8,086 bases of DNA from Dehalococcoidales bacterium (GTDB lineage: Bacteria > Chloroflexota > Dehalococcoidia > Dehalococcoidales > UBA5760), in assembly GCA_028710655.1 (NCBI GenBank), contig JAQTTS010000091.1, forward strand, positions 1 through 8,086, written 5' to 3'. Positions 1 to 5,712 of this stretch are shown here, one piece after another. Within the stretch, counting starts at the first letter, position 1. The number at the start of each line of letters is the position of its first letter. The notes below the pieces were generated by a model. It saw nothing but the letters and a program-made list of their open reading frames with translations. It was not told the DNA's origin and did no database searches. The position numbers and the translations under genes are program-made.

Positions 1-85
1 CTTCGATATCATCAAGCGCAGCCTGATACCTTACCGGGGACAGGGCACCTGATTCACTACCTAAAGCGCTAACAGGAACAGACAA

Positions 86-625
86 CTACCTTACTATCCG
101 TATAATTTCCTTGAACACTTCTCCACGCGCCACCCTGAGCAACTCAAACAAAGCCATCTCTGTGCTGGTAATGCCGGCGCCGGCGCTTCTCATCTTATCG
201 AGAGCAATCTCCTTATTCCCGGCCGTTCTCGAAGAGACCGCGTCGCTGACAACCTGAACCTCATATCCGATCCCGAGCAGATCCGCTACCGTCTGATAAA
301 TGCAGACGTGCGACTCGATGCCGGCAACCAGTACCTGCCTGCGGTTCAACGCTTTAATCTCTCTCAAGAAACTCTCTTCACTACAGCAGCTGAAGCTAAG
401 CTTGGCTATCGGCTGGACGTCGGACAAAAACCGTGCCAGCTGCGGTATGGTCTTGCCCAGCCCCTGCGGGTACTGCTCGGTTACTATTATCGGGACCCCG
501 AGGGCCTGCGCACCCCTTATGAGCTTCTCAAGGTTTAAGAAGAGCTCTTCCTTATCGCTCATAACAGTAGCCAGCTTATCCTGAACATCAACAATGACCA
601 AGACAGTATTCTTTAAATCGAGCAT
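86..625 (-). CDS. Isochorismatase-like cysteine hydrolase
   Basis: This is a 179-residue protein of the isochorismatase-like hydrolase superfamily, of the short type with only the catalytic domain. The catalytic triad is visible: Asp13 in IVDVQ, Lys75 in AKLSFS, and the nucleophile Cys108 in the motif GIESHVCIYQT. Further family signatures follow, VVSDAVSSR near 126-133 and ITSTEMALFELL near 152-163. Members hydrolyse amides or isochorismate, or have no known substrate; nothing here fixes the substrate. No signal peptide is seen, so it should be cytoplasmic. The ATG has only a weak ribosome site (GAGGG about 11 nt upstream). It lies 92 nt after the Isf-like flavoprotein gene on the same strand, so it may be the last gene of the redox cluster or a separate unit. 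The fold assignment is firm, the function open. Confidence 0.9.
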   Translation of the reverse strand: MLDLKNTVLVIVDVQDKLATVMSDKEELFLNLEKLIRGAQALGVPIIVTEQYPQGLGKTIPQLARFLSDVQPIAKLSFSCCSEESFLREIKALNRRQVLVAGIESHVCIYQTVADLLGIGYEVQVVSDAVSSRTAGNKEIALDKMRSAGAGITSTEMALFELLRVARGEVFKEIIRIVR

Positions 626-717
626 CTAAAACCATTCCCTCCGTCTTCATCCATAGTATTCACGAGATCTACCCCTCTCCGGAAGATTATTATGTCAATT
701 TAACCCACCAAACAGAA

Positions 718-1263
718 TCATGATTGAGCCCCACGGATTAGCTTCACGGCCAGCCGATCAAGACGCTTCCTAACTCTTTTGTTTTTTGCTATCTCCCCCG
801 GCTTTGTCGCCAGACCGGTGACACTGCCCATCCACCGCATCTGGCAGAGAGCAACATAGGTTCTGATATTGCTAACTGCCTTGCCAACACCTTCCTCAGC
901 CACAGCCATCCCCACAACCGGCTTACCCGATAGTTTCGGCCAGATAGGGCATGTCCGATCTATAAAATTCTTGAGCAATCCGGAAAGCATCTCAAAGTAA
1001 GCCGGCGTACCGATAACCCAGCCGTCAGCGGCTAACAATTTAGGATACAATTCCTGCATATCATCCTGGAGTTTACAAACTCCCCTTCGGTTTAATCCGC
1101 CTTCTTCACAGGATAAACAGCCGCAACAGGTCTTGATCTTCTTTTTCCGGAGAAGAATTAATTCCGTCTCAACCCCGCTTTCGGCCGCTCTGGCGAGCAC
1201 CTCCTTAACCATCCACTCGGTGTTACCTCTCCTCGGAGATCCGGATATCCCGATTATTTTCAC
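718..1263 (-). CDS. Isf-like iron-sulfur flavoprotein (NADPH-dependent FMN reductase fold)
   Basis: From the GTG start this is a 181-residue flavodoxin-like protein. It opens with the family N-terminus VKIIGISGSPRRGNTEW, whose SGSPR loop binds the FMN phosphate. A cysteine cluster follows: KTCCGCLSC, then ten residues, then GVCKLQDDM, giving CX2CX2CX10C. In archaeal Isf a compact cysteine motif at this place binds a [4Fe-4S] cluster, so cluster binding is likely here. GTPAYFEMLSGLLKNFIDR is the usual flavin-loop/dimer region. I prefer GTG at 1263 because GAGAGG lies about 5 nt upstream and the domain begins there. An ATG at 1278 (186 residues) is possible but has no ribosome site. A longer reading into the fprA end is unlikely. 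The gene follows fprA by about 50 nt and probably belongs to its operon, suggesting a role in electron transfer or oxidant/NO defence. Confidence 0.87.
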   Translation of the reverse strand: MKIIGISGSPRRGNTEWMVKEVLARAAESGVETELILLRKKKIKTCCGCLSCEEGGLNRRGVCKLQDDMQELYPKLLAADGWVIGTPAYFEMLSGLLKNFIDRTCPIWPKLSGKPVVGMAVAEEGVGKAVSNIRTYVALCQMRWMGSVTGLATKPGEIAKNKRVRKRLDRLAVKLIRGAQS

Positions 1264-1312
1264 AGAACCCTCTCTCATAAACTTAGGAATAGCACTAATC
1301 CCATTCTGGTCT

Positions 1313-2509
1313 CTATACCGGTTCACCTCTGATAGCTTTTGCGACTTTAATACCAAGTTCCCGGCATAGAGAAAGGTCATCCTGCTTCGGCTGCCATTTA
1401 GCTTTGACTCCTTCCGCAACCACCGGAATCTTACAAAGTTTTAGATGATCCTCAATGATGCCCACACCTTCTCCGCTCCACCCGTATGAACCGAAGGCGG
1501 CCCCGACCTTGTTCTGGAATTTCATACCCCGCAGGTCTTCAAGTATCGGCCTTATTGTCGGCAGCAACCCCTGATTCAAGGTAGGCGAGCCAACTATAAC
1601 GGCCTTGGCTTTGAATATCTCCGTCAAAACATCATTCCTGTCCGACAAGCCGACATGAAATAATTTGTACTGCACACCTTCGGCCGCAATACCTTCGCCA
1701 ATTGCTTCGGCCATTTGTCTTGTTCCTTCCCACATGGTGTCATAAAGAATAACGGCGCTCTGCTCAGGCTTTTGTGACGCCCATTCCTGGTACTTGGTCA
1801 CGATTTGCAACGGATCCTTACGCCAGATAATACCATGGCTGGGTGCTATCATATCGACCGGCAAGTTGAGCGCCAGCACTTCATCGATTTTCTTGGCCAC
1901 CATGGCACTGAATGGAGTTAGTATGTTGGCGTAGTATTTTAACGCTTCCTCATACAGCTCAGTTTGGTCTACCTGGTCGTTAAAAAGAAATGCCGCAGCG
2001 TAGTGCTGACCAAAAGCGTCGTTCGGCATCAGGATATTGGCCCCGGCCAGGTAAGTAAACATGCTGTCGGGCCAGTGAAGCATAGGAGCTTCAACAAAGA
2101 CGAGCTCGTTCTTGCCGATATTGATCCTGTCCCCTGTCTTCACTGTTTTAAAGTTCCACTGCTGATGATAATGCCCTTCAATGCTCTCCTTGCCTCGCGG
2201 TGACACGATTAGTGTGGCGTTCGGCGTATGCCGCATCACTCCGGGCAGGCTGCCGGAGTGGTCGGACTCGGCATGGTTGGCTACGACGATATCAATCTGA
2301 GACGGATCAACCACCTCTGCAATGTTCTTGATCAACCGGTCCTGAAAAGGGCCCCAGACCGTATCAACCAGAACCGTCTTTTCATCAACAATCAGATATG
2401 AGTTATATGAGGAGCCACGGTGAGTGGACAGTTCATGACCGTGGAAGTGCCGCAAAGACCAGTCGACAACACCAACCCAGTAGACACCTTTTTTCAATTG
2501 GACCGCCAT
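1313..2509 (-). CDS. fprA: Flavodiiron protein FprA (A-type O2/NO reductase)
   Basis: This full-length 398-residue protein has a metallo-beta-lactamase-like diiron domain (about 1-250) followed by a flavodoxin domain (about 253-395). Diiron ligands are all visible: His79, Glu81, Asp83 and His84 in NHAESDHSGS, His145 in PMLHWPDS, Asp164 in MPNDAFGQH and His225 in APSHG. The flavodoxin FMN loop is YDTMWEGTRQMA (256-267), with SPTLNQGLLP (309-318) and GSYGWSGEG (340-348) as further flavin loops. A-type flavodiiron proteins reduce O2 to water or NO to N2O in the cytoplasm, taking electrons from rubredoxin. The ATG is preceded by AGGAGG at 8 nt. The rubredoxin and flavin reductase-rubredoxin fusion genes directly upstream supply the expected donors. 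No ligand is missing, so it should be active. Confidence 0.97.
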   Translation of the reverse strand: MAVQLKKGVYWVGVVDWSLRHFHGHELSTHRGSSYNSYLIVDEKTVLVDTVWGPFQDRLIKNIAEVVDPSQIDIVVANHAESDHSGSLPGVMRHTPNATLIVSPRGKESIEGHYHQQWNFKTVKTGDRINIGKNELVFVEAPMLHWPDSMFTYLAGANILMPNDAFGQHYAAAFLFNDQVDQTELYEEALKYYANILTPFSAMVAKKIDEVLALNLPVDMIAPSHGIIWRKDPLQIVTKYQEWASQKPEQSAVILYDTMWEGTRQMAEAIGEGIAAEGVQYKLFHVGLSDRNDVLTEIFKAKAVIVGSPTLNQGLLPTIRPILEDLRGMKFQNKVGAAFGSYGWSGEGVGIIEDHLKLCKIPVVAEGVKAKWQPKQDDLSLCRELGIKVAKAIRGEPV

Positions 2510-2552
2510 CTTATAGACCTCCTAACACGTATACTAATAAATGCCGGATTAA

Positions 2553-2714
2553 TCAGTCGATCTTCTTAAACGAACTCTTACCCACTTTGCAGACAGGGCA
2601 CTTCCAGTCGTCCGGTATTTTCTCAAAAGGAGTACCGGCAGCGATGCCGCCATCCGGATCGCCTACAGCCGGATCATATATCCACCCGCAAAATAAGCAC
2701 TTGTACTTAGCCAT
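2553..2714 (-). CDS. Stand-alone rubredoxin, copy of the Hrb rubredoxin domain
   Basis: This 53-residue rubredoxin reads [15 protein letters not shown] at its start and carries the four Fe ligands as Cys6, Cys9, Cys39 and Cys42 (CLFCG and CPVCK). The aromatic core is present (Tyr4, Trp11, Tyr13, Phe30, Trp37). By my hand alignment 41 of 53 residues equal the rubredoxin domain of the neighbouring Hrb fusion, far closer than to the rubredoxin gene at 5385-5558. The start ATG has AGGAGG about 11 nt upstream, a rather long spacing. The gene sits between hrb (91 nt upstream) and fprA (43 nt downstream), so it probably carries electrons to FprA. It is a one-electron Fe(SCys)4 carrier of the cytoplasm. 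Position 43 is Lys where the other two modules have Gly after the last cysteine. Confidence 0.96.
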   Translation of the reverse strand: MAKYKCLFCGWIYDPAVGDPDGGIAAGTPFEKIPDDWKCPVCKVGKSSFKKID

Positions 2715-2716
2715 CT
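2589..2716. repeat. Direct repeat copy A (rubredoxin module)
   Basis: This stretch is a gap-free direct repeat of 2842-2969, offset by 253 bp. By hand I count about 13 differences in 128 positions, with an unbroken identical run of 30 bp at the start and others of 23 and 28 bp. It covers most of the stand-alone rubredoxin gene. Identity includes third codon positions, so it reflects a fairly recent duplication or gene conversion rather than protein-level conservation alone. Confidence 0.93.
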
Positions 2717-2805
2717 TTTTTGATTCCTCCTTTTTTCTCTGCTACACAACCAGAGTCTATTTCGAGTAAGATAAACCGCCCGGACTACCATACAGGCCAG
2801 ACAAC

Positions 2806-3495
2806 TCAATCAACATTTTCGAATTCACTCTTCGCTGCTCCGCAGACAGGGCACTTCCAGTCGTCCGGTATCTGCTCAAACGGCGTACCGGCGGCGATGC
2901 CGCCATCCGGATCGCCGACAGCCGGATCATATATCCACCCGCAAACCGAACACCTGTACTTGGTCATCTTCTTGGGTTTCTCCTCTTTTTTCTCTTCTAC
3001 ATAGCTGGGAGCTGTTTTCGGCGTTGTCCCCCGCTTGACCTGATGATAGTATTCATACGTCATGCAGGGCTTATCATTCAATACTTCTCCGTCCACCACT
3101 TCTCCGATAAAAATAGTGTGGGTACCGACATCCATTTCTCCGGTCACTTTAGCTTCCAGATACGAGACGGCATTATCCAAAATCAGCGGTGAACCTGTTT
3201 GACCTGATTTATAATTTATGCCCGACAGTTTATTGACTTCCCTGCCTGATTTGAAGCCGAACTGCCCTATGAAGGACAGAGGAGTATCTTGACCGAGTAC
3301 CGATACGGCAAATGCTCCGCTTGCTTTGATATACTCCCAGGTTAGATTTCCCTTATTGATGCTTATAGCAATCGTGGGAGGTTCCGAGGCTATCTGGAAG
3401 ACGCTGTTAGCAATCTGACCGTTAAGTTTCTCGACGTTTCGGGATGTTACCACATACAAGCCATAACTTAGTTTGTGAAGAGACTTTGGATTCAC
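2806..3495 (-). CDS. hrb: Flavin reductase-rubredoxin fusion (high-molecular-weight rubredoxin, Hrb)
   Basis: This 229-residue fusion has a flavin reductase-like FMN-binding domain (about 1-160), a charged Glu/Lys linker (about 166-176, [10 protein letters not shown]) and a C-terminal rubredoxin domain (177-229) with Fe ligands Cys182, Cys185, Cys215 and Cys218. The N-terminus [13 protein letters not shown] and the stretch [21 protein letters not shown] are typical of this flavin reductase family. The architecture matches Moorella thermoacetica Hrb, an NADH-oxidising partner that reduces FprA. The gene starts with GTG, preceded by AGGAGG at a good distance; no ATG fits. It is followed by a second rubredoxin and fprA on the same strand, and preceded by the PerR-like regulator gene, whose stop lies 83 nt upstream. 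A purine-rich GAGGAG sits 12 nt before Met177 (KKMTKY), so separate internal translation of the rubredoxin domain is conceivable. The protein should be cytoplasmic. Confidence 0.95.
   Translation of the reverse strand: MNPKSLHKLSYGLYVVTSRNVEKLNGQIANSVFQIASEPPTIAISINKGNLTWEYIKASGAFAVSVLGQDTPLSFIGQFGFKSGREVNKLSGINYKSGQTGSPLILDNAVSYLEAKVTGEMDVGTHTIFIGEVVDGEVLNDKPCMTYEYYHQVKRGTTPKTAPSYVEEKKEEKPKKMTKYRCSVCGWIYDPAVGDPDGGIAAGTPFEQIPDDWKCPVCGAAKSEFENVD
2842..2969. repeat. Direct repeat copy B (rubredoxin domain of hrb)
   Basis: This is the partner of the repeat at 2589-2716 and encodes nearly all of the Hrb rubredoxin domain. Weaker similarity continues upstream in the direction of transcription into the linker-coding part: the run GTAGAAGAGAAAAAAG here matches GTAGCAGAGAAAAAAG before the stand-alone gene. 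The duplication therefore began inside the fusion linker. Confidence 0.93.
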
Positions 3496-3536
3496 TGTTC
3501 ACCTCCTGATACTTCCTTATTATTTTTCCACTATCC

Positions 3537-3558
3537 GTAGTCTAACACTCGAGACTAC
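3537..3558. promoter_or_regulatory. 7-bp inverted repeat between perR-like gene and hrb
   Basis: The perfect arms GTAGTCT and AGACTAC flank an 8-nt loop in the 83-nt gap upstream of hrb. On the transcribed strand it is not followed by a T-run, so it is not a standard terminator. A weak promoter, TTAGAC with a 17-bp spacer and TAATAA, overlaps its downstream arm. It could be an operator or an RNA hairpin; the role is unknown. Confidence 0.4.
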
Positions 3559-3578
3559 CCCAAGCAGACTAATCAAAT

Positions 3579-3971
3579 TTAACCAGTGGCATTTCCAAAT
3601 CCCTGGCAATCCAGACAGAGGCCGGTAAACTCCAGATAGTGGTTAGTTACTCTAAGTCCTGTCCTGCTGGCGATCCTCTCATCAATCGTATCATCTACAG
3701 CCTCATCAATATCCAGAATTCGCCCGCATTGATTGCAGCGGAAGTGGTAGTGCTTTTTTGTATTACCATCAAAATGCGCCGTGCCGTTAGACACAAGCAT
3801 CTCAGATACCTCACCGGTCTTTTTCAGTAATCTTAGATTACGGTACACCGTCGCCAAACCTATATTGGGGATCTCCTGCTTAACCTGTTCGTGTATCCAT
3901 TCTGCAGTAGGATGTGATGAAGTATTTATCAGTACTCTAAGGATGGCTTCTCTCTGTTTTGATCTCTTCAT
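3579..3971 (-). CDS. perR: PerR-like peroxide/metal-responsive Fur-family repressor
   Basis: This 130-residue Fur-family regulator has an N-terminal winged helix (recognition region NIGLATVYRNLRLLKK, 36-51) and a C-terminal metal/dimer domain. The structural zinc site is CNQC (Cys79, Cys82) plus CLDC (Cys119, Cys122). The regulatory site aligns with Bacillus PerR: His20 (PerR His37), Asp68 (Asp85), His74 and His76 (His91/His93) and Asp87 (Asp104). The last position is Asp in PerR and Glu in Fur, which favours a peroxide sensor that works by histidine oxidation. PerR with Fe(II) represses oxidative-stress genes. The ATG lacks any ribosome site and may head a leaderless or very short-leader mRNA. 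A matching palindrome covers its promoter, so autoregulation is likely. The hrb-rubredoxin-fprA cluster starts 83 nt downstream and is a plausible target. Confidence 0.88.
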   Translation of the reverse strand: MKRSKQREAILRVLINTSSHPTAEWIHEQVKQEIPNIGLATVYRNLRLLKKTGEVSEMLVSNGTAHFDGNTKKHYHFRCNQCGRILDIDEAVDDTIDERIASRTGLRVTNHYLEFTGLCLDCQGFGNATG

Positions 3972-3978
3972 ATTAAAA

Positions 3979-4003
3979 TATAATAATGATAGTCGTTATT
4001 ATA
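3979..4003. promoter_or_regulatory. Fur/PerR-type operator of the perR-like gene
   Basis: This is an AT-rich palindrome centred on base 3991: ATAATAATGAT, one central base, GTCGTTATTAT. Nine of eleven arm positions pair, plus one more pair outside. Length and 7-1-7-like symmetry fit Fur-family boxes, though it is not a perfect match to the Bacillus PerR consensus. It overlaps the predicted -10 edge and transcription start of the adjacent regulator gene, the classic place for autorepression. Confidence 0.72.
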
Positions 4004-4029
4004 ATATCAGAAATAAAAATTTATATCAA
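4001..4029 (-). promoter_or_regulatory. Predicted sigma-70 promoter of the perR-like gene
   Basis: On the minus strand TTGATA (4029-4024) is followed after exactly 17 bp by TATTAT (4006-4001). The predicted start falls near 3994, inside the palindromic operator and about 23 nt before the ATG. That short leader has no Shine-Dalgarno sequence. The -35 overlaps the T-rich tail of the dnaN terminator, so the two units are packed back to back. Confidence 0.6.
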
Positions 4030-4066
4030 AAATAGTAAAGGCGTCTGGTTGTAGAATCAGACGCCT
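4028..4066 (-). terminator. Intrinsic terminator after dnaN
   Basis: The 9-bp perfect stem AGGCGTCTG/CAGACGCCT (4039-4047 with 4058-4066) has a 10-nt loop. On the minus strand it is followed by a T-rich tail, TTACTATTTTT. It lies 33 nt past the dnaN stop and should separate dnaN from the regulator gene. A CATTTTTT run on the other side makes it look bidirectional, although no plus-strand gene reaches it. Confidence 0.85.
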
Positions 4067-4098
4067 CATTTTTTCGGGAATTTAGCTACGAAAATTAA

Positions 4099-5235
4099 TT
4101 ACCATTGAACGAACATCGGCATTACGACATGGATATAGTTGTCCGTGCCCACCGGGCGTATCACGCCGGGGCTAGACGGATTGGTAACCTCAAGAGCCAC
4201 TTGCTCTTCACGGAGCACGCCAAGCACATCGGAGAGGTATTTGCCGTTGAAGGCAACCTTCGCCTCGCTACCCTCAACAATGGCATCGATCTCACCGACA
4301 TCGTCACCCACTTCCTCGGAGCGGGCAGTGATAGTCATCTTACCCGTGTTCAGCTCAGCGCTGCCGGGGATAATCAGCAGACGGACAATGCCACTGCCAT
4401 CGCGGGCGAAGATAGAGGCTGTCTTGGTCGCCCTCAAGAAGGATGCCACGTCAACCACTGCCCGGGTGCTGTAGCTCTGGGGAATGAGCTGAGCATAATT
4501 GGGGAAATTACCCTGGACCATCTGGGATACCAGCTCGATGTTTTTCAGACGGAACAGCGCCTGGCTCTTATTCGGGTCCACTATTATCTCAACAGGTTCC
4601 TCCTGGTCAGCCATAAGCCGGTTAAGTTCAGCGAGGGTCCGTGCCGGAATAATAACTCTAGCCTTTTTAGTGACCGGTATGACAAGGGGCAGCTTGTGCA
4701 CCGCCAACCGGAAGCCATCAGCCGCCGCCAGGGTGAGCAAACCACCGTCAAAATCAGCATCGACTCCGGTAAGAACCGGGCGGGACTCCTCGGTAGCCGC
4801 AGCAAAGACAACCTGGGTAATACCCCGCTGTAGGGCCTCCACTTCAACCTTGGTAGTCACTACCGCTTCTACCTTTGGTATCGGCGGGAAATCCGCCGCA
4901 TCGACGCCGCTGATACGCGCCTCAAAGCGGGCACACTTCAATTCCAGTGTCTTGGTACGCGGGGAAAGGCTGATTTCAATCTTCTCGTTAGGAAGAGAAG
5001 CGACAAACTCGGTGAGCAGCCGTGCCGGAACGGTAATCTCCCCTTCTTCTTCTATCTTGGCACCGATCCAGCAGGAAGTGGCCATCTCCAGATTGGTCGC
5101 CGTAAGCTTCAACCGGGACTTATCCGCAGCCAGCAGGACATTACCGGTTATCGGCAGGGTTGTGCGCACCGCTACCGCCCTGCCCACCACATTCAATCCG
5201 CGGCTCAGGTTCTCCTGAAGGCAAGTCAACCTCAT
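4099..5235 (-). CDS. dnaN: DNA polymerase III beta subunit (sliding clamp)
   Basis: This complete 378-residue clamp subunit has the expected length for three topologically similar domains (about 1-120, 121-255, 256-378). Family hallmarks are FAAATEESRPVLTGV (144-158), LTLAAADGFRLAVHKL (167-182), GNFPNYAQLIP (242-252), FNGKYLSDVL (329-338) and the C-terminal YIHVVMPM. It forms a ring dimer on DNA that tethers the replicative polymerase and repair factors. The ATG has a GGGGGTG ribosome site a few nt upstream. It has its own promoter and terminator, so it is a single-gene unit. The usual dnaA/recF/gyrB neighbours are absent; it stands between a rubredoxin gene and a PerR-like regulator. It could be the main clamp of a genome with a scattered origin cluster, or a second copy. 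Confidence 0.97.
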   Translation of the reverse strand: MRLTCLQENLSRGLNVVGRAVAVRTTLPITGNVLLAADKSRLKLTATNLEMATSCWIGAKIEEEGEITVPARLLTEFVASLPNEKIEISLSPRTKTLELKCARFEARISGVDAADFPPIPKVEAVVTTKVEVEALQRGITQVVFAAATEESRPVLTGVDADFDGGLLTLAAADGFRLAVHKLPLVIPVTKKARVIIPARTLAELNRLMADQEEPVEIIVDPNKSQALFRLKNIELVSQMVQGNFPNYAQLIPQSYSTRAVVDVASFLRATKTASIFARDGSGIVRLLIIPGSAELNTGKMTITARSEEVGDDVGEIDAIVEGSEAKVAFNGKYLSDVLGVLREEQVALEVTNPSSPGVIRPVGTDNYIHVVMPMFVQW

Positions 5236-5250
5236 AATACACCCCCAAAC

Positions 5251-5277
5251 GTATACTCTTGTAGCGAAGTAGTATAC
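5251..5277. promoter_or_regulatory. Inverted repeat over the dnaN -10 region
   Basis: GTATACT (5251-5257) and AGTATAC (5271-5277) form perfect 7-bp inverted arms with 13 bp between them, placing the two GTATAC cores about two helical turns apart. The upstream arm contains the predicted -10 hexamer of dnaN. The position and spacing suit a dimeric repressor, but no known operator is recognised and chance cannot be excluded. Confidence 0.4.
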
Positions 5278-5299
5278 ACCAATCCGGGATGAGAGACAA
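5271..5299 (-). promoter_or_regulatory. Predicted sigma-70 promoter of dnaN
   Basis: On the minus strand TTGTCT (5299-5294) precedes TATACT (5276-5271) by exactly 17 bp, a good housekeeping-type promoter. The start would be near 5264, leaving a leader of about 28 nt with the GGGGGTG ribosome site. An 8-bp inverted repeat (GGGATGAG at 5286-5293, CTCATCCC at 5323-5330) flanks the -35. Confidence 0.65.
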
Positions 5300-5384
5300 G
5301 TCTTTCATACTTTCCCGGCGACCTCATCCCACTGAAGCACCCTCGGAATACAGATATGACTACCGAACGGCAGCCAGTTGCTCT

Positions 5385-5558
5385 TTAGTTTCTTAGTTTC
5401 TCAAAATCGCTCTTACCCGCCCCGCAGACCGGACAAACCCAATCATCAGGGAGTTCATCAAACGGTGTTCCCGGCGCGATATCACCCTCCGGGTCACCCA
5501 GCTCCGGATCATAGACGTAACCGCAGACGGTACACTCGTACTTGGCCAATTTCACCAT
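5385..5558 (-). CDS. Stand-alone rubredoxin (second copy, downstream of sufB)
   Basis: This 57-residue rubredoxin starts [18 protein letters not shown] and has ligands Cys9, Cys12, Cys42 and Cys45 (CTVCG, CPVCG) with the usual aromatic core. It is a small cytoplasmic electron carrier. By eye it shares about 33 of 53 aligned residues with the Hrb rubredoxin domain, so it is an older relative than the copy at 2553-2714. I chose ATG 5558, with AGGAGG about 11 nt upstream; GTG at 5567 lies only 2 nt from that site and is too close, while GTG 5555 is possible. It sits between sufB and dnaN, about 155 nt after the sufB stop. DNA immediately before it encodes the linker of a vanished flavin reductase. 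Confidence 0.95.
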   Translation of the reverse strand: MVKLAKYECTVCGYVYDPELGDPEGDIAPGTPFDELPDDWVCPVCGAGKSDFEKLRN

Positions 5559-5566
5559 TCCAAGCA

Positions 5567-5629
5567 CTACCTCCTTTCCTCTTCGATATAGCTGGGAGCA
5601 GTCCTGGGCGTGGTGCCCCGTTTGACCTA
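5567..5629 (-). pseudogene. Remnant of the Hrb-type flavin reductase C-terminus and linker
   Basis: Read on the minus strand, 5626-5570 encodes [19 protein letters not shown] followed by TAG. The intact Hrb at 2806-3495 has [20 protein letters not shown] at the end of its flavin reductase domain and start of its linker, immediately before its rubredoxin. The codon before the remnant is TAG where Hrb has CAG, and no similarity is seen further upstream. The remnant leads directly into the rubredoxin gene at 5558. Its purine-rich linker codons now contain the AGGAGG ribosome site of that gene. I infer that a flavin reductase-rubredoxin fusion once stood here and lost its catalytic domain. Confidence 0.8.
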
Positions 5630-5667
5630 GAGGAGCACCGGCCTTACCTATCCTATAATCAACTCAC

Positions 5668-5697
5668 TCAAGATTCATTCAAATCCTTAGCATTCAT
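5668..5697 (-). other. Nine-codon mini-ORF after sufB, possible 5' scrap of the lost flavin reductase gene
   Basis: GGGAGG stands 9 nt before an ATG that opens MNAKDLNES and then a TGA. The intact Hrb begins [10 protein letters not shown], so the pattern MNxKxL is shared. With the linker remnant at 5567-5629, this could be the start of the same broken gene, joined by an internal deletion. Six residues are too few to prove homology; it could equally be chance or a leader peptide. Confidence 0.3.
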
Positions 5698-5712
5698 CTG
5701 CAGATGCCTCCC

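Noticed and set aside
1..85. Start of another minus-strand gene; a frame from TTG at 85 stays open to the window edge
   Set aside because: Only 28 codons are visible, no ATG or strong ribosome site fits, and an open run this short is expected by chance.
670..698. Promoter for the isochorismatase-like gene from a perfect TTGACA at 693-698 (minus strand)
   Set aside because: At 16-19 bp spacing only GGGGTA/TAGATC-like hexamers occur, so no credible -10 is present.
1264..1419. N-terminal extension of the Isf-like flavoprotein overlapping the fprA end
   Set aside because: The extra residues match no domain, the flavodoxin fold begins at VKIIGISGSPR, and a ribosome site supports the GTG there.
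2398..3004. Plus-strand frames sharing the repeated [10 protein letters not shown] peptide, looking like a tandem gene family
   Set aside because: The similarity is the antisense image of the duplicated rubredoxin modules on the minus strand.
4105..5218. Long plus-strand reading frames opposite dnaN
   Set aside because: They are antisense to a clear, complete clamp gene, are low-complexity or lack any family motif, and have no ribosome sites.
5286..5330. GGGATGAG/CTCATCCC inverted repeat as a terminator for the upstream rubredoxin gene
   Set aside because: The loop is 29 nt and no T-run follows on the transcribed strand; it also overlaps the dnaN promoter.
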